Assembly: GCF_018736065.1 (NCBI RefSeq)
Contig: NZ_CP076129.1
Span: forward strand, 868,001-932,000
From: Flammeovirga kamogawensis
GTDB lineage: Bacteria; Bacteroidota; Bacteroidia; Cytophagales; Flammeovirgaceae
Direction of reading: 5' to 3'
Length of the DNA stretch: 64,000 nucleotides
Shown here: in pieces, positions 53,455-61,299 of the stretch
Layout of the letters: every line of letters begins with the position of its first letter
Numbering within the stretch: position 1 is the first letter of the stretch
Notes under the pieces: model-generated
Told to the model about the DNA's origin: nothing
Database searches by the model: none
The model's input: the letters and a program-made list of their open reading frames with translations, nothing else
Translations under genes and position numbers: made by a program

Positions 53455-55674
53455 ATGAAAAAAATTTGGTTCATATTTTCCAGCATAATGTTACTTTCCT
53501 TTGCCGCTCTAATTTGGGTAGGAACGGAAATTTATCAGAAACAACCTCCTATTCCTGATAAAGTAATTGTTCAAGAAACTGGAGAAGTACTCTTTACTAA
53601 AAACGATATACAAACTGGACAGAACGTTTGGGAATCAATTGGAGGTATGGAAATGGGTTCTATTTGGGGTCACGGTAGCTATGTTGCACCAGACTGGTCT
53701 GCAGATTGGATACACAAAGAGGCAGTCTATATTCTTAACAAATGGGCTCAAAAAGAATTTTCTAAAGATTATGAACAACTTTCAATTGTAGATCAAAGGA
53801 TACTACAAGTAAAATTAAGAGCTGTTATAAAAACCAATACGTACAACAGTTCAACAAAAGAAATTACAATCTCTAAAATCAGGTTAGCTGCAATTCAAGA
53901 AAACATGAATTACTATGCTGCCCTGTTTAAAAACGGAAATGAGAAATACGCAATGCAAAAAGGCGTGCTTACAGATAAAAGTAAACTTTTTCAATTAAAT
54001 GCGTTCTTATTCTGGACTTCTTGGGCGGCAAGTACTGATAGACCCGACCAAGAATACACCTATACTTCTAATTGGCCACATGAACCTTTAATTGGTAATA
54101 CGCTAACCGATGATTCGATGATTTGGTCTGGTTTTTCTATAATGCTTCTCCTCTTTTTTATTGGAATTTTAACGTTCTATTATTTAAAAACTCACGAAGG
54201 GGAAGAAGGATTAATAACAAAAACAACTGCTGACCCAATGAAGGATTTCAAGTTGGTAGACTCTCAGAAAGCAGTATTAAAATATTATATCATTATCTCT
54301 TTATTAATAGCACTTCAAGTCGTTTTAGGTGCTGTAACTGTACATTATACTGTAGAAGGACAAGGATTTTTTGGTTTTGAACTTTCTAAATTCCTACCAT
54401 ATGTAGTAACAAGAACCTGGCATACACAACTTGCTGTATTTTGGATTGCTGCTACATGGTTGGCTACTGGTTTATTTTTAGCCCCTATTGTGAGTGGTAA
54501 AGAAATGAAAGTGCATATTTATGGTATTAATTTCTTATTTGTAGCCTTACTAATAATTGTTTTAGGCTCAATGGCTGGAGAGTGGCTAGGTGTTCATCAA
54601 TTCTTTGACCTTACTACTAATTTCTTTTTCGGGCATCAAGGATACGAATATGTTGATTTAGGTAGATTCTGGCAAATTTTACTGGGTGTTGGTTTAGTGT
54701 TATGGATGATAATGGTGGGTAGACATGTAGTTTATGGGATCAGAAAAAATGATGATTCTAAACACTTACTGATTATCCTTCTTATTTCGGTAATGGCTAT
54801 AGGAATGTTCTTTTTCTCTGGTTTAGTATATGGAGAAAACAGTAGTTTACCAGTTATTAATTATTGGAGATGGTGGTTAGTTCACCTTTGGGTTGAAGGA
54901 TTTTTTGAGGTTTTTGCTACAGTAGTCATTGCTTTTATCTTCTTCAAATTAGAGATTATATCAGTTAAAACGGCTAGTTTCACTGCAATAACATCAGCTT
55001 GTATATTTTTATCTGGAGGTATTATTGGTACACTGCACCATATCTATTTCTCGGGAACACCAGTACAGGCCATTGCTCTAGGTGCAACATTTAGCGCTTT
55101 AGAAGTAGTTCCTTTAACATTAATGGGTTTTGAGATTTTTGAGAGTTGGAACATCTTAAAAAGTTATGATTGGATTAAGAAATATAAATGGCCAATCTTC
55201 TTCTTCATGTCTGTATCGTTTTGGAATATGCTAGGTGCAGGTGTTTTTGGTTTCTTAATTAATCCACCTATTGCATTGTACTATATACAAGGTTTAAATA
55301 CCACGGCTGTTCATGCACATACAGCATTATTTGGCGTGTACGGTATGTTGGGAATGGGTTTTATTATACTTTGCCTAAGACTGTCAACTTCAGAAGTATG
55401 GGAAGAAAAATATTTAAAAAGAGCATTCTGGGGCTTAAATATTGGGTTAATGGCAATGGTTGTCATTAGTTTATTACCAATTGGAATAATTCAATTTTAT
55501 ACTTCTCTTACCAAAGGATATTCTTATGCAAGAAGTTCAGATTTACTCTATTCTCCAGTAGTTCAAGCGTTAAAATGGAGTAGAATAATTGGCGATATTA
55601 TTTTCTCAATAGGGATTTACTATTTCTGTCTTTTTACTGTAAAACAGACTATTAAAGCCATTAAATCAAATTAA
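53455..55674 (+). CDS. norZ: Quinol-dependent nitric-oxide reductase (single-subunit qNOR)
   Basis: 739 residues, the usual qNOR length. The N-terminal extension (about 1-250) replaces NorC: a first helix, then GQNVWESIGGMEMGSIWGHG and YVAPDWSADWIHKEA, the family hallmark. The C-terminal 12-helix NorB part carries the heme and FeB histidines, visible in VTRTWHTQLAVFWIAATW, LHHIYFSGTP and VHAHTALFGVYGM. It reduces NO to N2O with quinol in the cytoplasmic membrane. It is the third gene after the Rrf2 regulator. A 6-bp hairpin GTACTT/AAGTAC (53411-53427) precedes it. No nitrite reductase is visible, so the role is probably NO detoxification rather than denitrification. Confidence 0.95.
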   Translation: MKKIWFIFSSIMLLSFAALIWVGTEIYQKQPPIPDKVIVQETGEVLFTKNDIQTGQNVWESIGGMEMGSIWGHGSYVAPDWSADWIHKEAVYILNKWAQKEFSKDYEQLSIVDQRILQVKLRAVIKTNTYNSSTKEITISKIRLAAIQENMNYYAALFKNGNEKYAMQKGVLTDKSKLFQLNAFLFWTSWAASTDRPDQEYTYTSNWPHEPLIGNTLTDDSMIWSGFSIMLLLFFIGILTFYYLKTHEGEEGLITKTTADPMKDFKLVDSQKAVLKYYIIISLLIALQVVLGAVTVHYTVEGQGFFGFELSKFLPYVVTRTWHTQLAVFWIAATWLATGLFLAPIVSGKEMKVHIYGINFLFVALLIIVLGSMAGEWLGVHQFFDLTTNFFFGHQGYEYVDLGRFWQILLGVGLVLWMIMVGRHVVYGIRKNDDSKHLLIILLISVMAIGMFFFSGLVYGENSSLPVINYWRWWLVHLWVEGFFEVFATVVIAFIFFKLEIISVKTASFTAITSACIFLSGGIIGTLHHIYFSGTPVQAIALGATFSALEVVPLTLMGFEIFESWNILKSYDWIKKYKWPIFFFMSVSFWNMLGAGVFGFLINPPIALYYIQGLNTTAVHAHTALFGVYGMLGMGFIILCLRLSTSEVWEEKYLKRAFWGLNIGLMAMVVISLLPIGIIQFYTSLTKGYSYARSSDLLYSPVVQALKWSRIIGDIIFSIGIYYFCLFTVKQTIKAIKSN

Positions 55675-55737
55675 AAAAATATAGTGTAGTATACAACTTA
55701 CTGATATTAATACCGATTGTTTATTTATACTTTATAA

Positions 55738-55768
55738 GAGGGTAGTTCTATTAATTTAGACTACTCTC
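55738..55768 (+). terminator. Possible terminator hairpin after the NO reductase
   Basis: GAGGGTAGT (55738-55746) pairs with ACTACTCTC (55760-55768) with one G-T wobble. No T run follows, so it is only a candidate. Confidence 0.4.
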
Positions 55769-55897
55769 AAAATAAAATCAAGAGGTGCAAAACTTTAAAA
55801 GTTGTACTATTAATCCGATAATAATCAGTAAATTAAATAGAGGGTATCACAAAAAATAAGATACCTACTATTACTCATAAAATAAATACAAATTGTT

Positions 55898-56128
55898 ATG
55901 TCAGAGCAACCTTGGTTACCAACTTTAATTACTTCTACTCCTCAAGAGGGGTACGAATTGGCTATTAAACTTTCCCGTATGGGAGTAAAATCAACACAAC
56001 CAAATGTTGAACTATTAAAAAAAATGCGCCCAGATTATGCAGAAAATGCAGACAGTCTTACAAAAGCATCGCAAGTAATTGCTATTAACTTTCAGACTGT
56101 AGCGGCCGCAAATAATTATTGGAAATAA
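55898..56128 (+). CDS. Small hypothetical protein (76 aa)
   Basis: 76 residues from an ATG with a plausible context (AATTGTTATG). The sequence is soluble and amphipathic: MSEQPWLPTLITSTPQEGYE, a central VELLKKMRPDYAENADS, and FQTVAAANNYWK at the end. It has no cysteine and no known motif. It stands alone and is followed by two strong hairpins at 56161-56189 and 56228-56269. I do not recognise a family. Confidence 0.7.
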   Translation: MSEQPWLPTLITSTPQEGYELAIKLSRMGVKSTQPNVELLKKMRPDYAENADSLTKASQVIAINFQTVAAANNYWK

Positions 56129-56160
56129 CCCAAATTCTAGTAAAATTTCTAATAGTGTGT

Positions 56161-56189
56161 ACAGCTTCCGAGCTTAGTTTGGGAGCTGT
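56161..56189 (+). terminator. Rho-independent terminator of the 76-aa gene
   Basis: ACAGCTTCC (56161-56169) pairs with GGGAGCTGT (56181-56189), 8 of 9, followed by TTTTTTTATTG. Confidence 0.85.
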
Positions 56190-56227
56190 TTTTTTATTGA
56201 TTAATAACCAAAAAAAACGAGTAGTAT

Positions 56228-56269
56228 CACCCACTTAAACCTAAAATTATGAATAGATTTAAGTGGGTG
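56228..56269 (+). terminator. Second hairpin, 12-bp perfect stem
   Basis: CACCCACTTAAA (56228-56239) and TTTAAGTGGGTG (56258-56269) with an 18-base loop, then TTTTAC. It could be a back-up terminator or act on the convergent minus-strand gene at 56333. Confidence 0.55.
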
Positions 56270-56332
56270 TTTTACTTACAAAAACAGAATATTAAAAACT
56301 AAGTATATTTTTTTTGAGCTTTCAGAGTTAAC

Positions 56333-56512
56333 TTATTTTTCAATCTCTCCAATCCAGCTAAATCTTTGATCTTTAAGATAGGCCTCTATTATTTTCTTTG
56401 CCTTATCTTCTGAACATTCTATGAATTCAATGATCATCTCACTCTTTTTTTCAGTGGTATTATCACTTGCAAGTATCTTTCTGATACCGCTAATTTTTTC
56501 TTTACTCTCCAT
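56333..56512 (-). CDS. Small acidic/basic helical protein (59 aa)
   Basis: ATG at 56512 opens 59 codons ending TAA at 56333; below the usual 60-residue cut-off. The product is highly charged and helical (MESKEKISGIRKILASDN, then EMIIEFIECSEDKAKKII, ending FSWIGEIEK). A real protein pattern of alternating hydrophobic positions is visible. It lies between two opposing hairpins and has the typical order of a small conserved Bacteroidota hypothetical. Function unknown. Confidence 0.6.
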   Translation of the reverse strand: MESKEKISGIRKILASDNTTEKKSEMIIEFIECSEDKAKKIIEAYLKDQRFSWIGEIEK

Positions 56513-56578
56513 TTTGTTCTTTTATTTGAGATGTAAATATACTGTTACTATTGATCATTAATACCCATATATAAAAAA

Positions 56579-56607
56579 CACCTACTGAATTAATGATTAA
56601 GTAGGTG
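56579..56607. terminator. Bidirectional terminator
   Basis: CACCTACT (56579-56586) and AGTAGGTG (56600-56607), a perfect 8-bp stem with a 13-base loop. T runs flank it on both strands (CTTTTTT on plus; TTTTTTAT on minus). It ends the lipoprotein gene at 56632 and may end read-through from the other side. Confidence 0.75.
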
Positions 56608-56631
56608 CTTTTTTAGCTATCTTAATTCTTA

Positions 56632-57822
56632 TTAGTAATTCAATAATTTAACATATCTATTCACTCGCTCACCAGAAGATAGGTTCTTATCTACTAATCT
56701 AGTAGTGTTCGTAACCGGATTATATTCTATTGTTTTGCTGTTATCATTCGTATCCTCTTCAGAGGTTGCGTAGTATTTATCCCTTAAATACTTAAAATAA
56801 ACAAGTGTCAATTTATTGAGAGCAAATCTAGAATTGGTGTCTTCAATAGTATACATTTCTCTTAAAAAGGCTTCTGTTGGTCTTTGCACAGTTTGTGTTA
56901 CACCACGTATTTCTACTGTCTGGTCTCCTGCAGTCCATGTTGCAGAATTAGAATATTCTGATAGAGACACTAAAGTTATTACTGTTGCATCTATTTTATA
57001 CACAAGATAACTTGATGTTAGAATTTGAGTAGTGACATCGGTAATATACTCATCTGGTTGAATTGGAAATAAATCACCAACTTCTGGAATAGCTGTGGTT
57101 ACTTCAAAAGTTTCTGATTTAACTTCTTTATTATCATCATAAATAGCATAAATTCTAACATAATATTTAGTATTTACTGATAATTCTATAGCACTTACTG
57201 AAATTGAATTTTGATAAGTAAGTGCTTCATCCTCTATTGATTTATATGAATTCGTAAAATCTTCATTTTTAGAATATTCTAATCCATATGTAGTGGGTAT
57301 TTCTCCTATCAAAACTAAATCTGCTCCAATTTTAATACTCACATAGTCATACGCATTAGCCAATGTACTCAGGTTAGAAAAAGTTAAAGACCTTTGATCG
57401 TGTAATAAAGTTGAAGGGGGAACTAATTTTTCTGGTGTACCATAATACACTGCTCCATTATTACCTTTTACATATGTATTTATATAATATGTTGCAGTTC
57501 TATACATATCGTCATAAGAATGAGAAAAAGTATTATCTGTTGTATTTAGGTTGACGGATAAACTTGTATTATCGTCAATTTTTCCATTTTCAAGAGTAGA
57601 TAATAGAATACCGCTTTCTTCTACATTATCACTAATATTTTGAGCATAATTTCCAGTCACAGTAATGTTAAAAGATTCATATTCATTTAATTCATACGCT
57701 ACATCATCTATACTAATTTTATTTAAGTAGGTTTCTGGAGTTGGATCTAAATTATCTGAATCTTTATCACAAGAAAAGAAAGATACAAACAATAGTAACG
57801 CAATAATATAGTTAACTTTCAT
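56632..57822 (-). CDS. Surface lipoprotein with Fn3/Ig-like domains, function unknown
   Basis: 396 residues. SPII signal MKVNYIIALLLFVSFFSC (Cys18), an acidic linker (KDSDNLDPTPETY), then three or so beta-sandwich modules: about 35-130 (YELNEYESFNITVTGNY), 140-245 (YYVRIYAIYDDNKEVKSETF near the end, an Fn3-like strand) and a last domain to 396. No enzyme motif. Acidic residues right after the lipid-modified Cys resemble the Bacteroidota lipoprotein export signal that sends lipoproteins to the cell surface. Monocistronic; terminator at 56579-56607. Confidence 0.78.
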   Translation of the reverse strand: MKVNYIIALLLFVSFFSCDKDSDNLDPTPETYLNKISIDDVAYELNEYESFNITVTGNYAQNISDNVEESGILLSTLENGKIDDNTSLSVNLNTTDNTFSHSYDDMYRTATYYINTYVKGNNGAVYYGTPEKLVPPSTLLHDQRSLTFSNLSTLANAYDYVSIKIGADLVLIGEIPTTYGLEYSKNEDFTNSYKSIEDEALTYQNSISVSAIELSVNTKYYVRIYAIYDDNKEVKSETFEVTTAIPEVGDLFPIQPDEYITDVTTQILTSSYLVYKIDATVITLVSLSEYSNSATWTAGDQTVEIRGVTQTVQRPTEAFLREMYTIEDTNSRFALNKLTLVYFKYLRDKYYATSEEDTNDNSKTIEYNPVTNTTRLVDKNLSSGERVNRYVKLLNY

Positions 57823-57979
57823 AGGTTTAAATAATAGGTGATAGTGTAATTAGGTTAAATAACTTCTTAATTAAGTTATTAAATAAATAGATAACTCAAA
57901 TCTAAAACCGATTATAATCGAATTAAATGTTCAAAAATTTCAATGTTTTTGATATAAATAGGAGAACATTATACAAAAA

Positions 57980-58013
57980 AGAGCATCAAGAAAACTTAAC
58001 TCCTTGACACTCT
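57980..58013 (-). terminator. Terminator of the beta-helix/sulfatase operon
   Basis: AGAGCATCAAG (57980-57990) pairs with CTTGACACTCT (58003-58013) at 9 of 11 positions; on the minus strand TTTTTTGTAT follows. Confidence 0.65.
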
Positions 58014-58038
58014 CTTCTCTAAAAAAATTAGTTTATAC

Positions 58039-59484
58039 TTACAGTATCTTTAATCCTTGAACAAATTTATAGAGTTTCTTAAACTCCTCACTATCTTGTA
58101 ATAACGGATTATTTTTTAGTTCGTCAAGTACTTTTATGGGATCACGTTCCTCATAATTAAAGAGTGTAGAGATATCATTATCCTCATTCGTAAAGTTGGT
58201 TGTTTTCCCTAAAATAATTCTAGCTGTGGTCTGGTTCCTTACTATATTTTTCTCAAATATTGTTTTATCAGGATACTTCTTTCCCCAATCTTTAAACTCT
58301 AACAAATCATTTTCCATTTCAGGAATTTCCTTATTTGGAATAATCACAATATTATGGTGAATATCTGTATTTTCTAATGGTCCAGTTGCATGAAAAGTAG
58401 GGGCAAAATATCGTTTATTATGTGCCTTGTAAGGTCTTATTCCATCATTTATACTTAGATTATATTTAACTATTGTATTTTTTGTTCCATGGTTCATGGG
58501 TTGCCCGTAGCTAAAGCCGTTATTACAAATTAAAATAAACCCACCCCAATTATTAAAGCTTAGGTTGTATTGAAAAGTTGTATTAAAACAATTAAAATCT
58601 GAATCATAACCTTGCCCGTCCCATTTTGCTCTATGATCGCTCACACTGTTAAATTGAATCAAGGTGTTATCACTACTCCAAGGCCATATACCTGCTGCTG
58701 CATCACCCACAGGCAAAGAGTCTACTCCTTTTCTAATAACATTATATTCTATCAAAGCACCATCACAAGCAATAGGAACAATCCCATCACCCGGAATATT
58801 CTCTATAAGGTTTCCTCTTATCACTACTTCTAAACTTGGGTGCCAATTTGTGCGGCTTGCATATCCTTTAGAATTTATTGCATTACGCTCGCAATGATGC
58901 ATATAATTATTTAGCAACTGAAGATCAATAAAGCGAGTTTTCACTTTTTCGCCCATATTTTGCCAAAGTATTGCTGAACCTCCTCCTTTCTTTTTCTCAA
59001 AAAGTCCGTTTACATCAAAAATTTCTAGCCCTTCTAAAACTATATGATGACAATCCCCGAAGTTTTCTGCACGTACAATTACTCCTCTTCTTTTTCCTTT
59101 ACGTTCTCCACCTTTGTTGGTTATTTTAAGGTTTCTCACTTCAAAATACTCTACATTATATAAAAGTAATGTGGCTTCCTTTTTTCCTTTTCCATTGATC
59201 TGAGGATTCTCTCCTTTTCCATAGCGATCAATTTTAATTACATCACCTTTTGTTCCCGAACCTTGTGGTTTTAACTGACCACTGTATGTAGTTCCTGCTG
59301 CAAATAAAACAGCATCTCCGGGTTGCAATATTTTTTGATTTACCTTCCAAAGAGATTTCCAAGCATGCTTTTTTGATGTACCTTCATTTTTATCATTTCC
59401 ATTCTTTGCATCTACATAATAATTAGTAGCTGAAGCTAAAGATGAAAGCAGTATCAAGATACTTAATATGTTTACTATTTTCAT
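58039..59484 (-). CDS. Secreted right-handed beta-helix protein, probable polysaccharide-active enzyme
   Basis: 481 residues. Signal peptide (1-19, ending SAT). The sequence opens YYVDAKNGNDKNEGTSKKHA and KVNQKILQPGDAVLFAAGT, the same family start as the T9SS protein at 14362-17769, then runs through parallel beta-helix coils with N-x-I/F turns (LLNNYMHHCERNAINS, FQYNLSFNNWGGF, IVKYNLSINDGIRP). It has no T9SS domain, so it is probably periplasmic. The sulfatase gene lies 23 bases upstream on the same strand. Related helices occur in lyases, GH28-type and iota-carrageenase-type enzymes; I cannot choose one and do not see a catalytic triad. Confidence 0.82.
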   Translation of the reverse strand: MKIVNILSILILLSSLASATNYYVDAKNGNDKNEGTSKKHAWKSLWKVNQKILQPGDAVLFAAGTTYSGQLKPQGSGTKGDVIKIDRYGKGENPQINGKGKKEATLLLYNVEYFEVRNLKITNKGGERKGKRRGVIVRAENFGDCHHIVLEGLEIFDVNGLFEKKKGGGSAILWQNMGEKVKTRFIDLQLLNNYMHHCERNAINSKGYASRTNWHPSLEVVIRGNLIENIPGDGIVPIACDGALIEYNVIRKGVDSLPVGDAAAGIWPWSSDNTLIQFNSVSDHRAKWDGQGYDSDFNCFNTTFQYNLSFNNWGGFILICNNGFSYGQPMNHGTKNTIVKYNLSINDGIRPYKAHNKRYFAPTFHATGPLENTDIHHNIVIIPNKEIPEMENDLLEFKDWGKKYPDKTIFEKNIVRNQTTARIILGKTTNFTNEDNDISTLFNYEERDPIKVLDELKNNPLLQDSEEFKKLYKFVQGLKIL

Positions 59485-59507
59485 GACTGATGTATTTAAA
59501 AAAAGGT

Positions 59508-60935
59508 TTATAACACATTACCGGGTTTGTTCCAAACAACAGTTTTCAACTTCCCCTCAAACTCATTGATTAATTTTTTATATTTCTTGTTTGATGCCAA
59601 ATTGTTCCACTCGTAAGGATCTTTCTTTAAATCATAAAGTAAATATTTACCATCTTTAGTAATTGTAAACCTGTACTGATCTGTCACTAAACCGTAGTTT
59701 TCTTGAGCACAAGTATATACTAAATCTTCCCAATCTACTTTCTCTCCTTTTAATAAAGGCACAAGACTTTTGCCATGTAATTGTGTTCCTTCAGCCATTG
59801 TCGACTCCGTTAAAGCCATTAATGTTGGGTAGATATCGATGTTCTGAACCACATTTTCTATTACTTTAGGTGTTTTAGAATGAGGCATTTTTATAATCAG
59901 AGGACTTCTTAAAGCAACATTGTACCCTGTATTTTTTCTCCACTTTCCATGATCTGTAAGATGATATCCATGATCTCCCCAAATTACAATAATGGTATTA
60001 TCATATAATCCTTCTTCTTTTAATGCTTTTATTACTTTACCCATTTGTGCATCTGCATAAGTGGTGCTTGCCATGTATCCACGAATTAGTTTTTGAGCCG
60101 TCTCATCAGATACCCCTTCGTTCCAAACTTCGCTTCCTTTTCTACCACTAAATGGCTCATTCGACATGTCTTTTTTTGCATCTTTAGGAAGGTAAGCCAA
60201 CTTACCAGCATCCTCTGGATACATATCAAAATATTTTTTAGGTGCTACCCATGGCATATGAGGTCTTGCAAAACCACAAGCAATCATAAACGGCTTTGTT
60301 TTATCTCTTTTTGTTTTAATATACGAGATAACATCTTCTGCAACTTTCCCATCATTCAGCATATTATCCGGGCAATCTACAGAAGCATACATTAAAGAAC
60401 CCGGTCCTGATCCTTTCTCATGATAGATATCAATCTGATCTTGTCTGCCACCAATATCTACAATTCTTTTTTCTATTTCTGGCCCACCATCATGGTATTC
60501 GCTTGTCCAATATTTACCCGCAATATCCCAAGAAGATTTATCCCCACCTGGTACTTTTCCATGGTATAACTTTCCTCTTGTTGCCGTCCAATAACCGTTG
60601 TCTCTTAACTGCCCAGGCCATGTTTTTTGCATTGCAATCATTTTCGGAAAAGTTATTTTTTGTCCTTTAGGTGCCCACTTATTATCAAAACGAACTCCAG
60701 TAAGCATAGCTGCTCTAGAAGGTAGACATAAAGGATAACTTACATAAGCTCTATTAAAACGAACTGCCTGATTTGCCAATAAATCAATGTTAGGCGTATG
60801 AGGTTCTGGTTCTCCATACGCTCCTATTAATGGACGTAAATCATCATAAGCAATAAATAAAATATTGGGCTTATCTTGTCCATATGAAATAAGATTAGCA
60901 CTAAATAGTAATAATAAAATGTAATACGTTTTCAT
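59508..60935 (-). CDS. Iduronate-2-sulfatase-like (S1_7-type) secreted sulfatase
   Basis: 475 residues. Signal peptide (1-19, ending SYG). NILFIAYDDLRPLIGAYG with metal Asp31-Asp32, formylglycine motif CLPSRAAMLTG (Cys70), TWPGQLRDNGYWTATRGKLYH, CGFARPHMPW and IVIWGDHGYHLTDHGKW match iduronate-2-sulfatase-type S1 sulfatases. In marine Bacteroidota this subfamily removes sulfate from carrageenan or other algal sugars; which one is not readable. The beta-helix gene follows 23 bases downstream. An inverted repeat (60973-60997) lies 38 bases upstream of the start. Confidence 0.92.
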   Translation of the reverse strand: MKTYYILLLLFSANLISYGQDKPNILFIAYDDLRPLIGAYGEPEPHTPNIDLLANQAVRFNRAYVSYPLCLPSRAAMLTGVRFDNKWAPKGQKITFPKMIAMQKTWPGQLRDNGYWTATRGKLYHGKVPGGDKSSWDIAGKYWTSEYHDGGPEIEKRIVDIGGRQDQIDIYHEKGSGPGSLMYASVDCPDNMLNDGKVAEDVISYIKTKRDKTKPFMIACGFARPHMPWVAPKKYFDMYPEDAGKLAYLPKDAKKDMSNEPFSGRKGSEVWNEGVSDETAQKLIRGYMASTTYADAQMGKVIKALKEEGLYDNTIIVIWGDHGYHLTDHGKWRKNTGYNVALRSPLIIKMPHSKTPKVIENVVQNIDIYPTLMALTESTMAEGTQLHGKSLVPLLKGEKVDWEDLVYTCAQENYGLVTDQYRFTITKDGKYLLYDLKKDPYEWNNLASNKKYKKLINEFEGKLKTVVWNKPGNVL

Positions 60936-60972
60936 TTTCTATCTGTTTAATTCATTTCAAAAAGTGTAAAAG

Positions 60973-60997
60973 ACACTGTGCCTAACCAACACAGTGT
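60973..60997 (-). promoter_or_regulatory. Inverted repeat upstream of the sulfatase gene
   Basis: ACACTGTG (60973-60980) and CACAGTGT (60990-60997) form a perfect 8-9-8 repeat. It could be an operator for regulated sulfatase expression or a 5'-UTR hairpin. A weak T run on the minus strand also allows a terminator. Confidence 0.4.
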
Positions 60998-61180
60998 ACA
61001 ATTACCTTAAATAGTCACATCATCATTGTGCAATATATTGATGAGTTTATAGTATGTTTAATAGCTGATCACATGTCTCCTTTTTAGAGTAATGTGCTCA
61101 TTTGTTTATTCCTATAATTTTGTAGCATGCTATCATTTAAAATGATTTTACTACTTACTTTTCATTAGTAAAAATAATAA

Positions 61181-61211
61181 CGAATATGGTAATATTCATC
61201 TTCCATATTCG
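61181..61211 (-). terminator. Terminator of the GH2 gene
   Basis: A perfect 9-bp stem CGAATATGG / CCATATTCG with a 13-base loop; on the minus strand TTATTATTTTTAC follows. Confidence 0.72.
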
Positions 61212-61299
61212 CTATTGAGGCACATTTTCTATAAAAACTAATTTGTGCTATAAATTGAATAATTTACACACAGGTAATCATTCTCTAATCAATTTTTTA

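Larger units (their letters stand above)
60936..61299. other. Gap between the GH2 gene and the sulfatase operon
   Basis: 364 bases with no gene. It holds the GH2 terminator (61181-61211) and an inverted repeat at 60973-60997 close to the sulfatase start. No clean promoter pair is visible. Confidence 0.5.
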
